Origin: Toxorhynchites rutilus septentrionalis
Taxonomy: Eukaryota; Arthropoda; Insecta; Diptera; Culicidae
Assembly: GCF_029784135.1 (NCBI RefSeq)
Contig: NC_073744.1
Location: forward strand, 30,672,981-30,736,980
Reading direction: 5' to 3'
Length of the DNA stretch: 64,000 bases
In this document: piece after piece, positions 48,620-59,238 of the stretch
Layout of the letters: every line of letters begins with the position of its first letter
How positions within the stretch are numbered: position 1 is the first letter of the stretch
Program-made: the position numbers and the translations under genes
Notes under the pieces: generated by a model
Seen by the model: only the letters and a program-made list of their open reading frames with translations
Database searches by the model: none
Told to the model about the DNA's origin: nothing

Positions 48620-49030
48620 GAAGATTTGAATTAGAATTTCGGAATTTCGGAATTTCGTATTTTTGTATTTTTGGAATATTGGAGTTTCTGGATTTCTTTA
48701 TTTTTGAATTTCTGAATTTATGAATTTCTATATTTCTGAATTTCTGGATTTCTACTTTTAGGATTTTTTCTGATTTTTCCGAATTTTCTTGTTTATTTTG
48801 TTAATTTTTCTGATGATTTCTATAATTTTCAGCTTTTTTTGTTTTTTTTAATGAATTTTCTGATTGTTTTTCTGATTCTTTCTTACGGTTTTTTTTCTGA
48901 ATTTTTTGGTTTTTTTCTTGGTGTTGCTGCTATTTTCTGAATTTTTTCCGATTTTTTCATATTTATTTTCAAATTTTACTGATTTACTTTTTTCTGGATT
49001 TTCTGGTTTTTTTATTCACTGAATGAACTC
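48620..49030. repeat. T-rich degenerate repeat (TTTCTGAATTT-like)
   Basis: Loose repetition of GAATTTCTG, GATTTTTC and TTTTTCTGA units without fixed period. Continues after an insertion at 49900-50480. Confidence 0.65.
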
Positions 49031-49136
49031 AATCACTGAATTGAAACTGTGATACCGCTATATTTCTAAATCTGAAACTACAGTTTGAAATCTCTAAAAT
49101 CGCCAAACCAGAAATGTTGTCTATGTTTTTTAATTA

Positions 49137-49888
49137 CCGTCGATGGGGGTGAAAATGTGTCAAAAAAGGTAGTTTTCGAACTAACAATTCTGATTACATG
49201 GAAATGTTCTCTAATGGTGAACACTCGTAAGTATTCATAGAATTGTTGAATAATATTAATTTTTCACTGAACTACGATTGAATGAAAGTTGACCCAATCT
49301 CACCCCTTAATGGGGTTGACAATGGGTTGAAGTAGTGAATATTACTTTCTTTCAAGAATTGTGTTTAGAAATCAATTTCTCAACAACATGTAAGAGTCTC
49401 GAATGATTATTCGAGTTACGAAAATAGTGTCAATCCACCTAGGAGTACGATGGAAATGTTTGTACACAGCCATTGACCCATTCTCACCCCCGTTCAGTGT
49501 AAATAAGAGATTATTTGAAAATATTGAAATTCGAATGAAAAATTGTTTTTGATGTTCAAAATCAGTAATGACTCATCTGGCAAGACTTTAAAGAATAATT
49601 CAATCCAATATTTACGATCTTAGTAGTTCTGTATAATGCTGGGCATGAGATTTTATTTGAGGTGTTATATGATGGCACACATCAAACTTTGATAAATTAT
49701 TGAATAATAACTATTTGTACTACAGTTAAGTATTATGCATTGGAAGTTGGGGAAATATGTCTCCTATCAAACGGCTCACATCTTTCAAAAATATTCGCAA
49801 TATTTGTCAAGATGTTACTGATAGTAACTATCTTCATTTTTGACCCGATTTCACCCCCATAATCCATTTTCAAGCCCATCGACGGTAT
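49137..49888. mobile_element. DNA element with TACCGTCGATGGG ends and iterated motif
   Basis: ACCGTCGATGGGGGTGAAAA at the left and CCCATCGACGGTA at the right are inverted. The motif TTGACCCATTTTCACCCCC (or its inverse) occurs near 49144, 49290, 49475 and 49840. A partial copy lies at 33780-33965. There is no protein. It sits inside the T-rich repeat. Confidence 0.6.
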
Positions 49889-49899
49889 GTGAATTTTTC

Positions 49900-50480
49900 T
49901 GATTTTTCTGATTTTTTCAGATACTCCAAACTTTGCTGATTTTTTATTTTTCCGATTTTTCTCATTTTCTATTATTTATTCTGATTTTTAATGATTTTTA
50001 TTGATAATTTTTCTTATTTTATTCTGTACCTTTATGAATTTTTCAGAATAGTTCTGATTTTTTTTAATTTTTCTGATATTTTCTAAATTTTTTTGATAGT
50101 TTCTATTTTTTTCCAAATATTCATAGTTTTTCTGAATTTCACTGAATTTTTATGTTTTTTTTTATTTTTGTAATTTTTTCTGAATTTTATTTTACTTATT
50201 TTTTATAATTTTAATTTTTTTCTGAATTATCCGCAATTTTTCAGAATTTTTTTCTTAAATTCCTGTATTATTCAACTTTATCAGGGTTCTCCGATTTTTT
50301 TTTTAAATTTGAAAATTTTTTTCTGACTTTTACTGTTTTTGTTCTGAACTTTTGATTTTTTTCGAAATCTTATGACTTTTCTGAGTGTTTGTGTTTTTCT
50401 CTTGAACTTTTAAAAATTTTCAGAACTTTTCTCAATTTGTCTGAATTTTTCTGATGATTTCTAACATTTTGTAATCTTTT
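49900..50480. repeat. T-rich degenerate repeat, continuation
   Basis: Same texture as 48620-49030 (TTTTTCTGATTTTTC and similar). It ends where the RLE-type LINE's 3' end begins. Confidence 0.65.
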
Positions 50481-50608
50481 TCTTGGCAGACTTATCTCAC
50501 TTCTTAACTAGGCGAACCTAGCCAGAATTTTCACCTGCCCCCGGGCTTCTGAATGCCAAAGGGGGACTAGGCTCTGCGGAATGCACGTATCTGCATGCTC
50601 GTGCTGTT

Positions 50609-51345
50609 TTAGTCCTGACCGAGGAATTGTCGGACAATCGCGCAGGTGCTAAGGATGACCGACTTTTGGATGCCGGCCAATTCCTTCTCGATGTTCAACA
50701 CCTTTAGCGCTTCCAGAAGTGTCTTCGGGATAATTCCAGTTCCAGAGAGAACGACTGGAACAATTCTTGGGACCCCCCTTAGCCCCCACAGTTCCTTGAG
50801 CTCCACGGCCAATGGTCGGTACTTGCAGATTTTGCGACCGTGGGTCTCCTCCAGATTCTGGTTCAGTGGAATAGCGACATCGATGATGGTGACTTTGCAG
50901 TCGCTCTTGTCGTAAACCATTATATCTGGGTGGTTGTGGTGGATCGAGAGGTCGGTCAGAACAGTGCGATCCCAGTACAGCTTGAAACGGTCATTTTCCA
51001 GGACAGGTACAGGCAGGTACCGGTAGTTTGGTACGTTGTCTTCCAGCAGAGAACATTGGAGCGCCAGTTGTCGATGAACAATACGGGCCACGTTGTTGTG
51101 GCGCTCGGTGTAGGCTGCGTTGGCCAAAACGGGACAGCCTCCCATAATGTGCTCTATGTTTTCACCTGGTTGATGACACATCCAGCAAATGTCATCAACG
51201 TCTTGATGCCAGACGTACCGCCTGCAGTTTCTCGTCGGCATTATCCTGTCCTGGATGGCTATCATGTCGGCTTCTACTACTGAAGAGAGTTCACCACGCG
51301 TTAGCCACAGATTAGATGCGGCCTTGTCGACGTGTGGCCGGGCCA
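50609..51345 (-). pseudogene. RLE-type LINE protein, CCHC and endonuclease
   Basis: After the second shift the protein continues MVHQLARPHVDKAASNLWL, then CWMCHQPGENIEHIMGGC (C-x2-C-x8-H-x4-C) near 51130-51185, then NHPDIMVYDKSDCKVTIIDV near 50880-50935, the PD...D core of the restriction-like endonuclease, followed by KYRPLAVELKELWG. In this clade the endonuclease nicks the target for primed reverse transcription. The stop at 50609 appears to be the genuine end. No lesion is visible within this part. Confidence 0.82.
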
Positions 51346-52225
51346 GTTGATGGACCATGCACTGCCTTCTGCTTCCAAGCTGCAATCTTCTCCTCCACTG
51401 TCTGCAGATTGCAGTTGAGTTGGTACTCCGCTTGCGCCAAGTGCAGAGCGCTGTATCCTCTGTCGGCGGCGCAGACAGCCCGGTATAGCGCGTTTTGGTT
51501 GGCGCGTTCTGCGAAGTACTCGCGCAGTTGTCGTACCTGGGCAACACAGAGTGCAGAAATGTCGACGATTCCAAGTCCCCCTTCTTTGCATGGTAGTGAA
51601 ACTCTCTCCAGTGCCGATTGAGGATGGTGCATTCCGGCCTCTTTGAATGCTTTCCTCATCCTCCTCTCAAGGTCCTCTAGGTCAGTTTTGCTCCATTTGA
51701 CTACACCAAAACTGAAGGTCAGCAGGGGAACCGCGAATGTGTTGATCGCGCGTACCTTGTTCCCCGCGTTGAGGAAAGTCCTCAGGACACAGTTCACTCG
51801 ACTCAAGAACTTGTCTCGCAGCTCCGTCTTGATGTCGGAGTGGCGAATCCCGGTGAGCTGTCGAAATCCAAGATATTTATAGGATTCGCCACGAACCATG
51901 TCTCTTATAAACTCGCCGTCATAGACCTCGTAGCCTCCGGATTCGGTAAGTTGTCCTTTCAGCAGGTGGACACAGCGACACTTGTCGAGGCCGAACTCCA
52001 TACAGATGTCCCTGCTTATTTCTTCGACAACCCGGATAGCTACACCTAGACGCTGACGTGAATCAGCGTAGACCTTTTGATCGTCCATGTAAAAGGTATG
52101 GGTCACTTCTTCGTGGGCGCCGTCGCCATACCTTATTTTATAGCCATGACCGTTTCTATTGAGCGTCCTACTGAGGGGGTTCAGTGCCAGACAAAACCAA
52201 AGCGGGCTGAAAGCCTTGGAATATC
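51345..52225 (-). pseudogene. RLE-type LINE protein, reverse transcriptase second half
   Basis: The piece reads FSPLWFCLALNPLSRTLNR, THTFYMDDQKVYADS (motif C, catalytic DD), GLDKCRCVHLLKG, YKYLGFRQLTGI and a thumb-like region NTFAVPLLTFSFGVVKW to EEKIAAWKQ. Near 51345-51350 the frame shifts again by one or two bases. The annotated methionine at 52106 is internal. Confidence 0.82.
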
Positions 52226-53367
52226 CCCCTCTTTATCTGCAGCGTTCTAGACTGCAACACATTTTCCCCATCACTAAGGTGCAGAGACGTGCTCCACTGC
52301 CTCATCGCATGCTGCAGGAACCTAACGACGACGGGATCAATTTTGTAGAGCTCCAATACCCGGACGAGAAACGAGTGAGGTATGGAGTCATAAGCCTTCC
52401 TGTAATCGATATAGGCCATGCTTAGGTTCCGCTGGTTATAAACCGCCTGGCCGACTATGGCTGCGTCGATGATGGCCTGGTCTTTGCAGCCATGCGTATT
52501 TTTTCTGCATCCTTTCTGCTCTTCTGCGATGATATGGTGTTGTTCGCAGTGGGCAGAAACTTTGGCGGTTATGATGCTGCTTAATATCTTGTACAGACTC
52601 GATAGGCACGTTATCGGCCTGTACTTTGATGGGTTCAATGTGTTGCTGTCTTTCGGGAGGAGGAATGTGACGCCACGGGTGGCGAATTCAGGGAGGTTGT
52701 GTGGGTCACGTAGCACCTTGTTGAAGCACTCAGCTATCTTTTGATGTGCGACGGTCAGCTTCTTGTGCCAGAAGTTCTGAACACCATCGGGGCCCGGTGC
52801 TGCCCAGTTCCTCAGGTACCGCGAGGCTTCGCGGACATCGTTCTCTTCGACGATGATAGCTGGCATCTCTCCAATTTCACCACAACTCTCCTCCTCCCGT
52901 CTTAACCACATTTGCCCGTCGCGATGTTGTACTGGGGTCTCCCAAATTCCAGCCCAGAAGTTCGTCACATCGCTAATATCTGGCAAACCTTCGCGGTAGT
53001 CGGGCTTCTCGTCGCTAATGTGGTCGTAGAACGCTTTTTCGTTATCTCTGAACATCCGATTTTGTTCCTGGCGCTTTGCAGAGTCAGAGTAACGTTTCAG
53101 CCGTTTTGTAAGGACGCTCAATTGCTGTACCAGTGTGTCGAGTTTTTCCGTCAGCTGGTGAGCTCCCAGCTGGCGAAGTTCAGTAGGCCGCACGATCACA
53201 GCAACTTGGCGACATAATTTCGCCGATCTGCTGCCTCTTTTGTACGCCATCAGTCTTCCAATTGCGGCGCGCTTGTTTAGGATCCGTTGCTCCAATCTCC
53301 TTCGCCATGGAGGCTCACGCCTTTCACGGAGATGTTGGAGCAGTCCGCCTCTTGGCCTAATACGGTA
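52168..53367 (-). pseudogene. RLE-type LINE protein, reverse transcriptase first half
   Basis: This continues in frame after the TGA. The open piece from the methionine at 53295 shows FRDNEKAFYDHISDE, AAPGPDGVQNFWHKKL, SKYRPITCLSSLYKILSS, and motif A YIDYRKAYDSIPHSFLVRVL with the first catalytic aspartate. It ends with GIFQGFQPALVL: motif B should read QGDS-like, but a small deletion near 52226 removes that aspartate and shifts the frame. Coding-like sequence (FSPLWFCLALNPLSRTLNR) continues in the shifted frame. Confidence 0.82.
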
Positions 53368-54258
53368 TCATAAACTTTTGGCGGTCGCCACAGCAGCACA
53401 GTAAACTTTCAGTTGCAGCTCCTCCATGCTCTCAGCATCAACCAAGTGCAGCGGAAGAACGTGCTCGTTCATGAGCTTTACTGCACTTGTCAGCCTGCGG
53501 GAATGCTGCAACTTCGGGATCCTGGGGCGCGACAATGGGTCTGTGTCGCGGAACTGTGAGATCGCCTCGTCGTAGTGGAAGACCAGATCGCGTAGTAGTT
53601 GTTGATCTGGCTGTGGGTCTTCCGGCTCAGGGGGTTGTTGTACTGTGGCCTCCACTGGTGCTGATTCGCGTGCCCCACTCGCGAATGAATTGCTCAGCCG
53701 TACTGAACTTCGTCTCGACACATCGCTTGCTCTGTTGTTCCTGGAGCTTATTTCTCTCTGCACCTGCTGCTTGATCTCGTCGATTTGCGTTTGGGAGAGC
53801 ATGTTGTTGCGTACTATCGCTCTACGCCTCGCGTTCATCGCGTTCTGATCAAGCCTCCCGACGAACTCTGGATACGCTTCCTCGAACATTGTTAGTATTC
53901 GAGGGCGACCGCTCATGTCCGTCTCCAAAGCAGTGCAGATGTAATAGGCGCGGATCACGAATTCTTTCATTTCGTGTGTCCACATGATCCGGCGCCTAGT
54001 GGTACCCACGAGTGTGGACGACTGCCGTCTGGCAGTCACAACACGCCTCGTAGGCGCAGCGTTTCTTGGGTGATGTCGATGGCTGCTGTTTCCGTGTGGC
54101 GGTAGCTCTTCGGGTTGAACCCGGCTGGTGGCCCGCTCTTGCACCTCGCCCTCCAGCCGCTGGCCGCTCGTTCTTACTCCCGTTCCAGGACCAGCTCCAG
54201 TTCGGGGACCCTCCTCGGGCGATCGCATTCTAAGTATTCTTCGTGAACGTAGCTCCAT
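53368..54258 (-). pseudogene. RLE-type LINE protein, N-terminal part
   Basis: A 296-codon open piece starting MELRSRRILRMRSPEEGPR, basic and rich in R, P and G. Residues about 88-165 contain RRIMWTHEMKEFVIRAYYI and FEEAYPEFVGRLDQNAM, resembling a SANT/Myb or trihelix DNA-binding fold. No CCHH zinc finger is seen, unlike typical R2. It ends at TGA (53370-53368), but the same frame continues as coding-like sequence (PRGGLLQHLRERREPPWRRR) into the next piece, so the TGA is probably a point lesion rather than a true end. Confidence 0.75.
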
Positions 54259-54544
54259 TTTCTGGGTGTATCTCCTTTGCCCGGGAGACAGCGGGTTGGC
54301 AAGGCCTCCATGACCCGGGAGGCCTTCCCCGGGAGAGATATAGCGCTCTGACTCGCTCGCACCCCCTCACTTAGCCACTTTCGACACCCGTTCTCGGAGC
54401 CAAGACCAGGTGTGTGTTTCCAGTTCACGCCCGATCTAAAAATGTCGTCATATGATCTTCGTGGAGGCGTGAGATAGGAACATTTGAGACCAACGGGCAG
54501 GCTCCTACCCTATGTTGATCCCCATTTGAGAACCATTCTTTGCG

Positions 54545-55215
54545 ACTAGGAAATAAATCTGACTATCTGAATTAAAATTTTCGAATCTAATCTTTTAATC
54601 TGCATCTCCAAATATGAATCTAATGAATCTGAATTTCTGAATGACGGCATCTGACTATCTAAATATGAATATCTGAATTTCGGAATTGCTGACTCTAAAT
54701 ATCTGCGTCTGAATCTCCGTATCTTGAACTCTAAATCTTAAGCGAAAGCCTGAGCTTAACTGCAACAAGATCCTTCAAATCTGAATATATGAACCTTAAA
54801 TCTACATCCAAATATCTGAATGTGAATCCCCAAACTCTATTCTGTGAACCTTTAGATGTGAATCTCTTAATCTGAATCCTAAATAAATCTGAACATCTGA
54901 AACTTAAATCTGCATCCGAACATCTGAATTTTATCCCTAAAATCGAGTCTCTGAATATGAATCTTCAAATCTGAATTTCTAGATCTGATTCTGAATCAGA
55001 ATCTGAATTTGAATCGCTGTACCAGAATCATCGATTCTCAATGTTCTAACGTGGGTCTGAGAATGTTAATCCCTAAATCTAAATACCCCAATCAAAACTC
55101 TGAATTCAAACTTCCGGTTTCGAATGCCTAAATTTGAATTATCGAAACAAAATCTCTTAATTTAAAATCAATGTATCGAAACTCTTAATCCGAATCTATG
55201 TATTTAGTTATCTAT
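54545..55215. repeat. Degenerate GAATCT/CTGAAT repeat
   Basis: Long run of loosely repeated CTGAATCT, AATCTGAATTTCTGAAT and similar units, continuing in the same texture at 57100-57600. It ends with GGATAATCGAATCCTCCGGA at 55228, the family i subterminal motif. Confidence 0.65.
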
Positions 55216-55309
55216 TTTTTTTCACTTCGGATAATCGAATCCTCCGGATAATTGAATCATAAAAAAAACTATTTGCTCTCGGCAAACGTAATATAATTAT
55301 GATTTGCAC

Positions 55310-56398
55310 TTATTTATTAAACGGTTTTATCTAACTTGACCTGTTTGTATGTTTTTGACTTTGTGACTTTGAACCTTTGAATTGTCTGTAGCGCTATACC
55401 ACATTAATAGAAATTTAACCCACTTCCTGTTGACCGATTGATCTGAAATTTGAAATACATCTTTATTTCTGGTGTCATTCTAAAACTGCGTATTCTATGA
55501 TCTTGAAAATCCAAGATGACGGCCGCTACAAAATGGTGGATTATGTACATATTTTCTCAAAATCCCATCAATATGAGTATCGGATGAAAGGGCTTAACCA
55601 GTAGAACACAGTTATTTATGGAAAATTTAAAGTAAAATGGCGGCCGCTACAAAATGAGGGATTACACATTTTCTCAGAACCGCTTCGATGTGGGTATCAA
55701 ATAAAATGATTTGACTAATAGAATAGAGTACATCATGAAACATATTCCATATTCCGGAGAAAATTAGATAAGTAATTACGTTTCATCATATACCCCACGA
55801 TTTTATTTTAGTCTCATCATTGCCCTAGATTAATAAAGAATTGGATGTGATAACTACTAACTGCAACTTGCCCAATTATTTTCTAGATGTACTAAAATTA
55901 AAGTTAAAAGTTAAAAGGTTTTGCAAACCGTTTAACTTGAAAAGTTTTTTACTTATTTTATTTCCTAGTTTTTAGTAAATTATCTGTATCATTAGTATAT
56001 TTCTCTACAATAAAACCATTCATCTTTTTTTTCTATTTTTTTTTCCTACATATCTTTTTTGGGAATGTTTTGAGTACGTACTGTATTCTATTAGTCAGAT
56101 CATATCATTTGATACCGATATTGAGAGGATTTCAAAAACTACATAGTCGAACATTTAGTGATGGTGACCTTTTCGAGTTTATGTTGTTCATAATGTAGTG
56201 CCATTTTTAGCGGCGGCCAAATTTAATTTTTCAAGATCATGGAATACGCAGTTTTATAATGACAATAGAATTAAAAGTATGTTCCAAATTTCAGATCAAA
56301 CAGTGATCAGGAACGGGGTCAAATTTCAATTAATTACAAACACTCAAACATACATACAAACAGGGCAAGATGAATGAAACCATTAAAAAGTAATTGTT
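55310..56398. mobile_element. Foldback element FB2 with long inverted arms
   Basis: The left arm (55316-55525: AAACGGTTTTATCTAACTTG, TGTTGACCGATTGATCTGAA, CTGCGTATTCTATGATCTTG) is inverted in the right arm (56215-56396: CAAGATCATGGAATACGCAG, TTTCAGATCAAACAGTGATC, AAACAGGGCAAGATGAATGA). Between them are repeat D units and a hairpin-family H fragment (55745-56015). No protein. A half copy is at 41976. Confidence 0.65.
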
Positions 56399-56399
56399 T

Positions 56400-56960
56400 A
56401 TTTGGGGACTGCGGTCATTTTGGATTTGGATTTTTCATGATCTACTGTGTTCTTCCAGTCGAGCACTTACATTTGATACCCATATTGAAGGGGCTCTGAG
56501 AAAATATGTCATCCGCCATTTTGTAACAGCCGCCATCTTGTATTTGCATTTTTTTTCTAAATAACTGTGTTCTACTAGTCAAGCCCTTTCGTTTGATATT
56601 CATATTTATGGGGAGAAAAAATATGTAATATGTAATCCGCCATTTTGTAGTGGCCGCCATCTTGGATTCACATTTTCCATAAAAAAAACTGTGTTCTACT
56701 AGTCAAACCCTTTCATTTGATACCCATATTGATGGGATTGTGAAAAAATATATATGGTGCCATCTTGTGGCGGCGGCCATTTTGGATTTGCATTTTTTAT
56801 AAATATGTGTTCCTTCTAGTCAAGCCCTTTCATTTGATACCCATATTGATGAGGTTCTGAGAAAATATATAATCCGCCATTTTGTAGTGGGCGCCATCTT
56901 GGATTTACATTTTTCATAAAAAAACTGTGTTCTACTAGTCAAGCCATTTCATTTGATACA
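56400..56960. repeat. Tandem repeat D, five units of about 120 bp
   Basis: TTTGATACCCATATTG-like text at about 56471, 56591, 56715, 56832 and 56951. Each unit also carries TCCGCCATTTTGTAGTGGC-like and TTCTACTAGTCAAGCCC-like text. It directly follows the right arm of FB2. Confidence 0.8.
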
Positions 56961-56999
56961 CATTTTTATTATTCGAACTTTCCGATCTAAAAATAAGAA

Positions 57000-57093
57000 A
57001 AATCAAAAATAAAATACTACGAATAATCGAGTCTAAAATTCCAGATAATAGAATCCCGGATAATCGAGTCTCCGGATAATCGAGTCCGACCTG
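57000..57093. repeat. Pogo-type terminus, family i (right end)
   Basis: GAATAATCGAGTC, CCAGATAATAGAATCC, CGGATAATCGAGTCTC and CGGATAATCGAGTCCGACCTG lead to a terminal CTG at 57091-57093 followed by TA. No left end is visible. Confidence 0.6.
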
Positions 57094-57099
57094 TACCTG

Positions 57100-57600
57100 A
57101 ATTTAAATCTACAAATCGAATATGAATTTCTCTTCTTTATACTAGAATCTGTATTGCGGATGTTTTCAACTTTTCTAAGATTACTAGATTCCTTGATTTT
57201 AGTTCTTAAATCTCAATCATTGTCTGTATATCTTAATTATAATCTGTATATCTGAATCGCGATTTCCAAATGTTAGTCACTGGTTCCAATCTCTATATCT
57301 AAATCCTCAAACTCAATTTCTAAATCTGAAGCTATTAACTAAAATCTCTGAACCCGAATTAGCATATCTGATCCTCCAAATCACTTATCAATCAAATTCT
57401 CCAAATCTGCGACTGAATCTTTGAATCTTTGAATCTTCGAATGTGAATCTAAAAATCTGAATCTTCAAATGTGATTCTCTATATCTGAATCTCTGAATAT
57501 GAATGCCTGAAGCAGAGTTATTGAATCTCAGTATCTGAAGATGAAAATCAGAACCTTGATCTGTGAATTTGAATCGCTGAATCCAAAATCCCTGAATTGA
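57100..57600. repeat. Degenerate GAATCT repeat, continuation
   Basis: Same texture as 54545-55215 (TGAATCTTTGAATCTTCGAA and similar). Adjacent to the family i terminus on its left. Confidence 0.65.
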
Positions 57601-58100
57601 AACTTTGTTTGGTCTTGAACATAAACTTGAACTTGTTGCAACTTTCAGAGATCTCGGAACTCTCAGAGAGCTCCTTGATAGAATAAAAGTAAAACGCACT
57701 AAAACAATGTGATCCAGGAGGTGCTTCTGCTATAGATTCATGGAATATTCCTGTATTATTAAAATATGTGTCAGCACACTTGAACCTGAGTTCCAAGATT
57801 TGGTCGACAAGTACTTCATAGAATTGACCTGAAATCGATATTATGTTGTAATCTAATAAATCGAGGTGAACTGAATGGCAGTCGGAAGTATTTTCAGTAG
57901 TGAAATTCTGACGATTTATTGATCTTCCAATTGGCTTTTTTCAAGGCAAGAAGCGAATAAACTTATAGTCCCTATAAACGAAAAAAAACAATCCTGCACA
58001 ACGTTTATCGCCAACACATACACACACAATAGAAACTCAAAAAAACACCCACAATGCACTGTAATTTATTTATCGAAACACCAGAATTGTGTATGTGAAC
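57601..58100. other. AT-rich stretch, nothing firm
   Basis: Contains a weak copy of the GGCTAGAGGCGAATG repeat at 57940-57985 (TTTTTTCAAGGCAAGAAGCG). No gene recognised. Confidence 0.4.
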
Positions 58101-58936
58101 AAACTGATTAATACAGGGTATCTACGACTGTGAGGCTCAGCTTCCCATCAGCTGTTCAACTTTTCTTCAAAACCCAGAAGAAGCTAATTTGTAGCGATTT
58201 CGGCGCCACAGCACAACACACCCAAAAAACCAGCTGAATTTGAATAAATTGCACCCCGGTCCCGAAGGTTGCACCGCGGCAGCGAAGGCAGCTGTAGAGA
58301 AAGGAGGAATGAATCCAGAATTAAGATTGCCCCCGTGTACGCGTTGCCATGGCTCCCACCCGTATGTGTGCTGACCGTCGGGTATCGCACACCATCGGCC
58401 CGATTGTGTCCATTTCATCGTCAGCATCTCCTTGACCAATCTGCAAAATCCGGCTCCAGAAGCCGCCCGCACACGGTAAGAACGAAACCTGTCCCGAGCC
58501 GCCGAAGAGCCGCCTCTCTCCCCTATATGTACAAATCTCGGAAGAATGTTTCGTAATTCTGAAAGGGTAAATAAGTCCAGGAAATTCTGGCCAAGAAGTG
58601 GGACGGTAGCGTCCGGAACGAACGGAGTGAATGTGGATCACACAACAAGCAGCCACCGGGGCTACCTACACACAATATTTAAAATGAATTTTCTGACCCT
58701 TCTCATGCCCGAGCCGGAGCCGATAATCCTTCTGGAGAACGTTCTTCTTGGTCCGCACCTGCAGAGCACAGTTTCTGTATCAATCCTCCCATCCCATTTC
58801 TCCGGTAGATCTCCCAAAGCTTTGTCCACTGCTGACCACAGCGCGTTTTCCGAACTTCTAACGTACGTGTAGATTTCGTCAAGCGCCCACCGCCCACTAT
58901 CTAAAAAAGCAACTCTAAACCATCCAACTGCGACAC

Positions 58937-58965
58937 CAGCAATAACAGCAGCAGCAGCAGCAACA
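58937..58965. repeat. (CAG)n run
   Basis: AACAGCAGCAGCAGCAGCAA in non-coding island sequence. GAC trinucleotide runs follow at 59100-59120 and 59270-59300. Confidence 0.7.
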
Positions 58966-59186
58966 GAACACACTACAATCATCCTCCTCCCAAACCTCCC
59001 CCATCCCACCGGTAGCTAAGCGCGCGAACGATGAAGAAACGAGAGAAATTTTCATTTTCTAAAGTCCCCTCAGCATCAATATCATCATCGCTGTCGACGT
59101 CCACGACGACGACGACGACCAAGACCAAGACCGAAAAAGGGGATGATTACATATACAAGCAAATAAATTTTCTTAACTTTACTCAC

Positions 59187-59238
59187 CGGTCAGTTTGTCC
59201 ACCGGTCCTCTCCATCCACCTTCATCAACGGCAGCAAT
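59187..59238 (-). other. Candidate exon with donor site
   Basis: On the minus strand 17 codons (IAAVDEGGWRGPVDKLT) are open between a TAG at 59241-59239, which may double as an acceptor, and a donor CCG/GTGAGTAAAG at 59187/59186. The other two frames are closed. Too short to judge; chance is quite possible. Confidence 0.18.

Larger units (their letters stand above)
50487..54530 (-). mobile_element. RLE-type LINE (R2/R4-like), nearly full length, broken
   Basis: One minus-strand coding unit of about 1210 codons with, in order, a basic and proline-rich N terminus, a SANT/Myb-like region, a reverse transcriptase, a CCHC motif and a restriction-like endonuclease. The 5' leader of about 270 bp is GC-rich. 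The 3' UTR runs to about 50487 and has no A tail. Three lesions break the frame. It is the only visible element of this class in the window. Borders are set by composition change, as no target duplication was found; T-rich repeat lies on one side and GAATCT-type repeat on the other. Confidence 0.85.

Noticed and set aside
50646..51283. Plus-strand frames opposite the RLE LINE
   Set aside because: Antisense shadows of well-supported minus-strand coding sequence; the same applies to frames at 51316-54313.
55224..57093. A complete family i element bounded by GGATAATCGA motifs
   Set aside because: The two motif groups are in the same orientation rather than inverted, and the left one lacks CAG, so they are not the two ends of one element.
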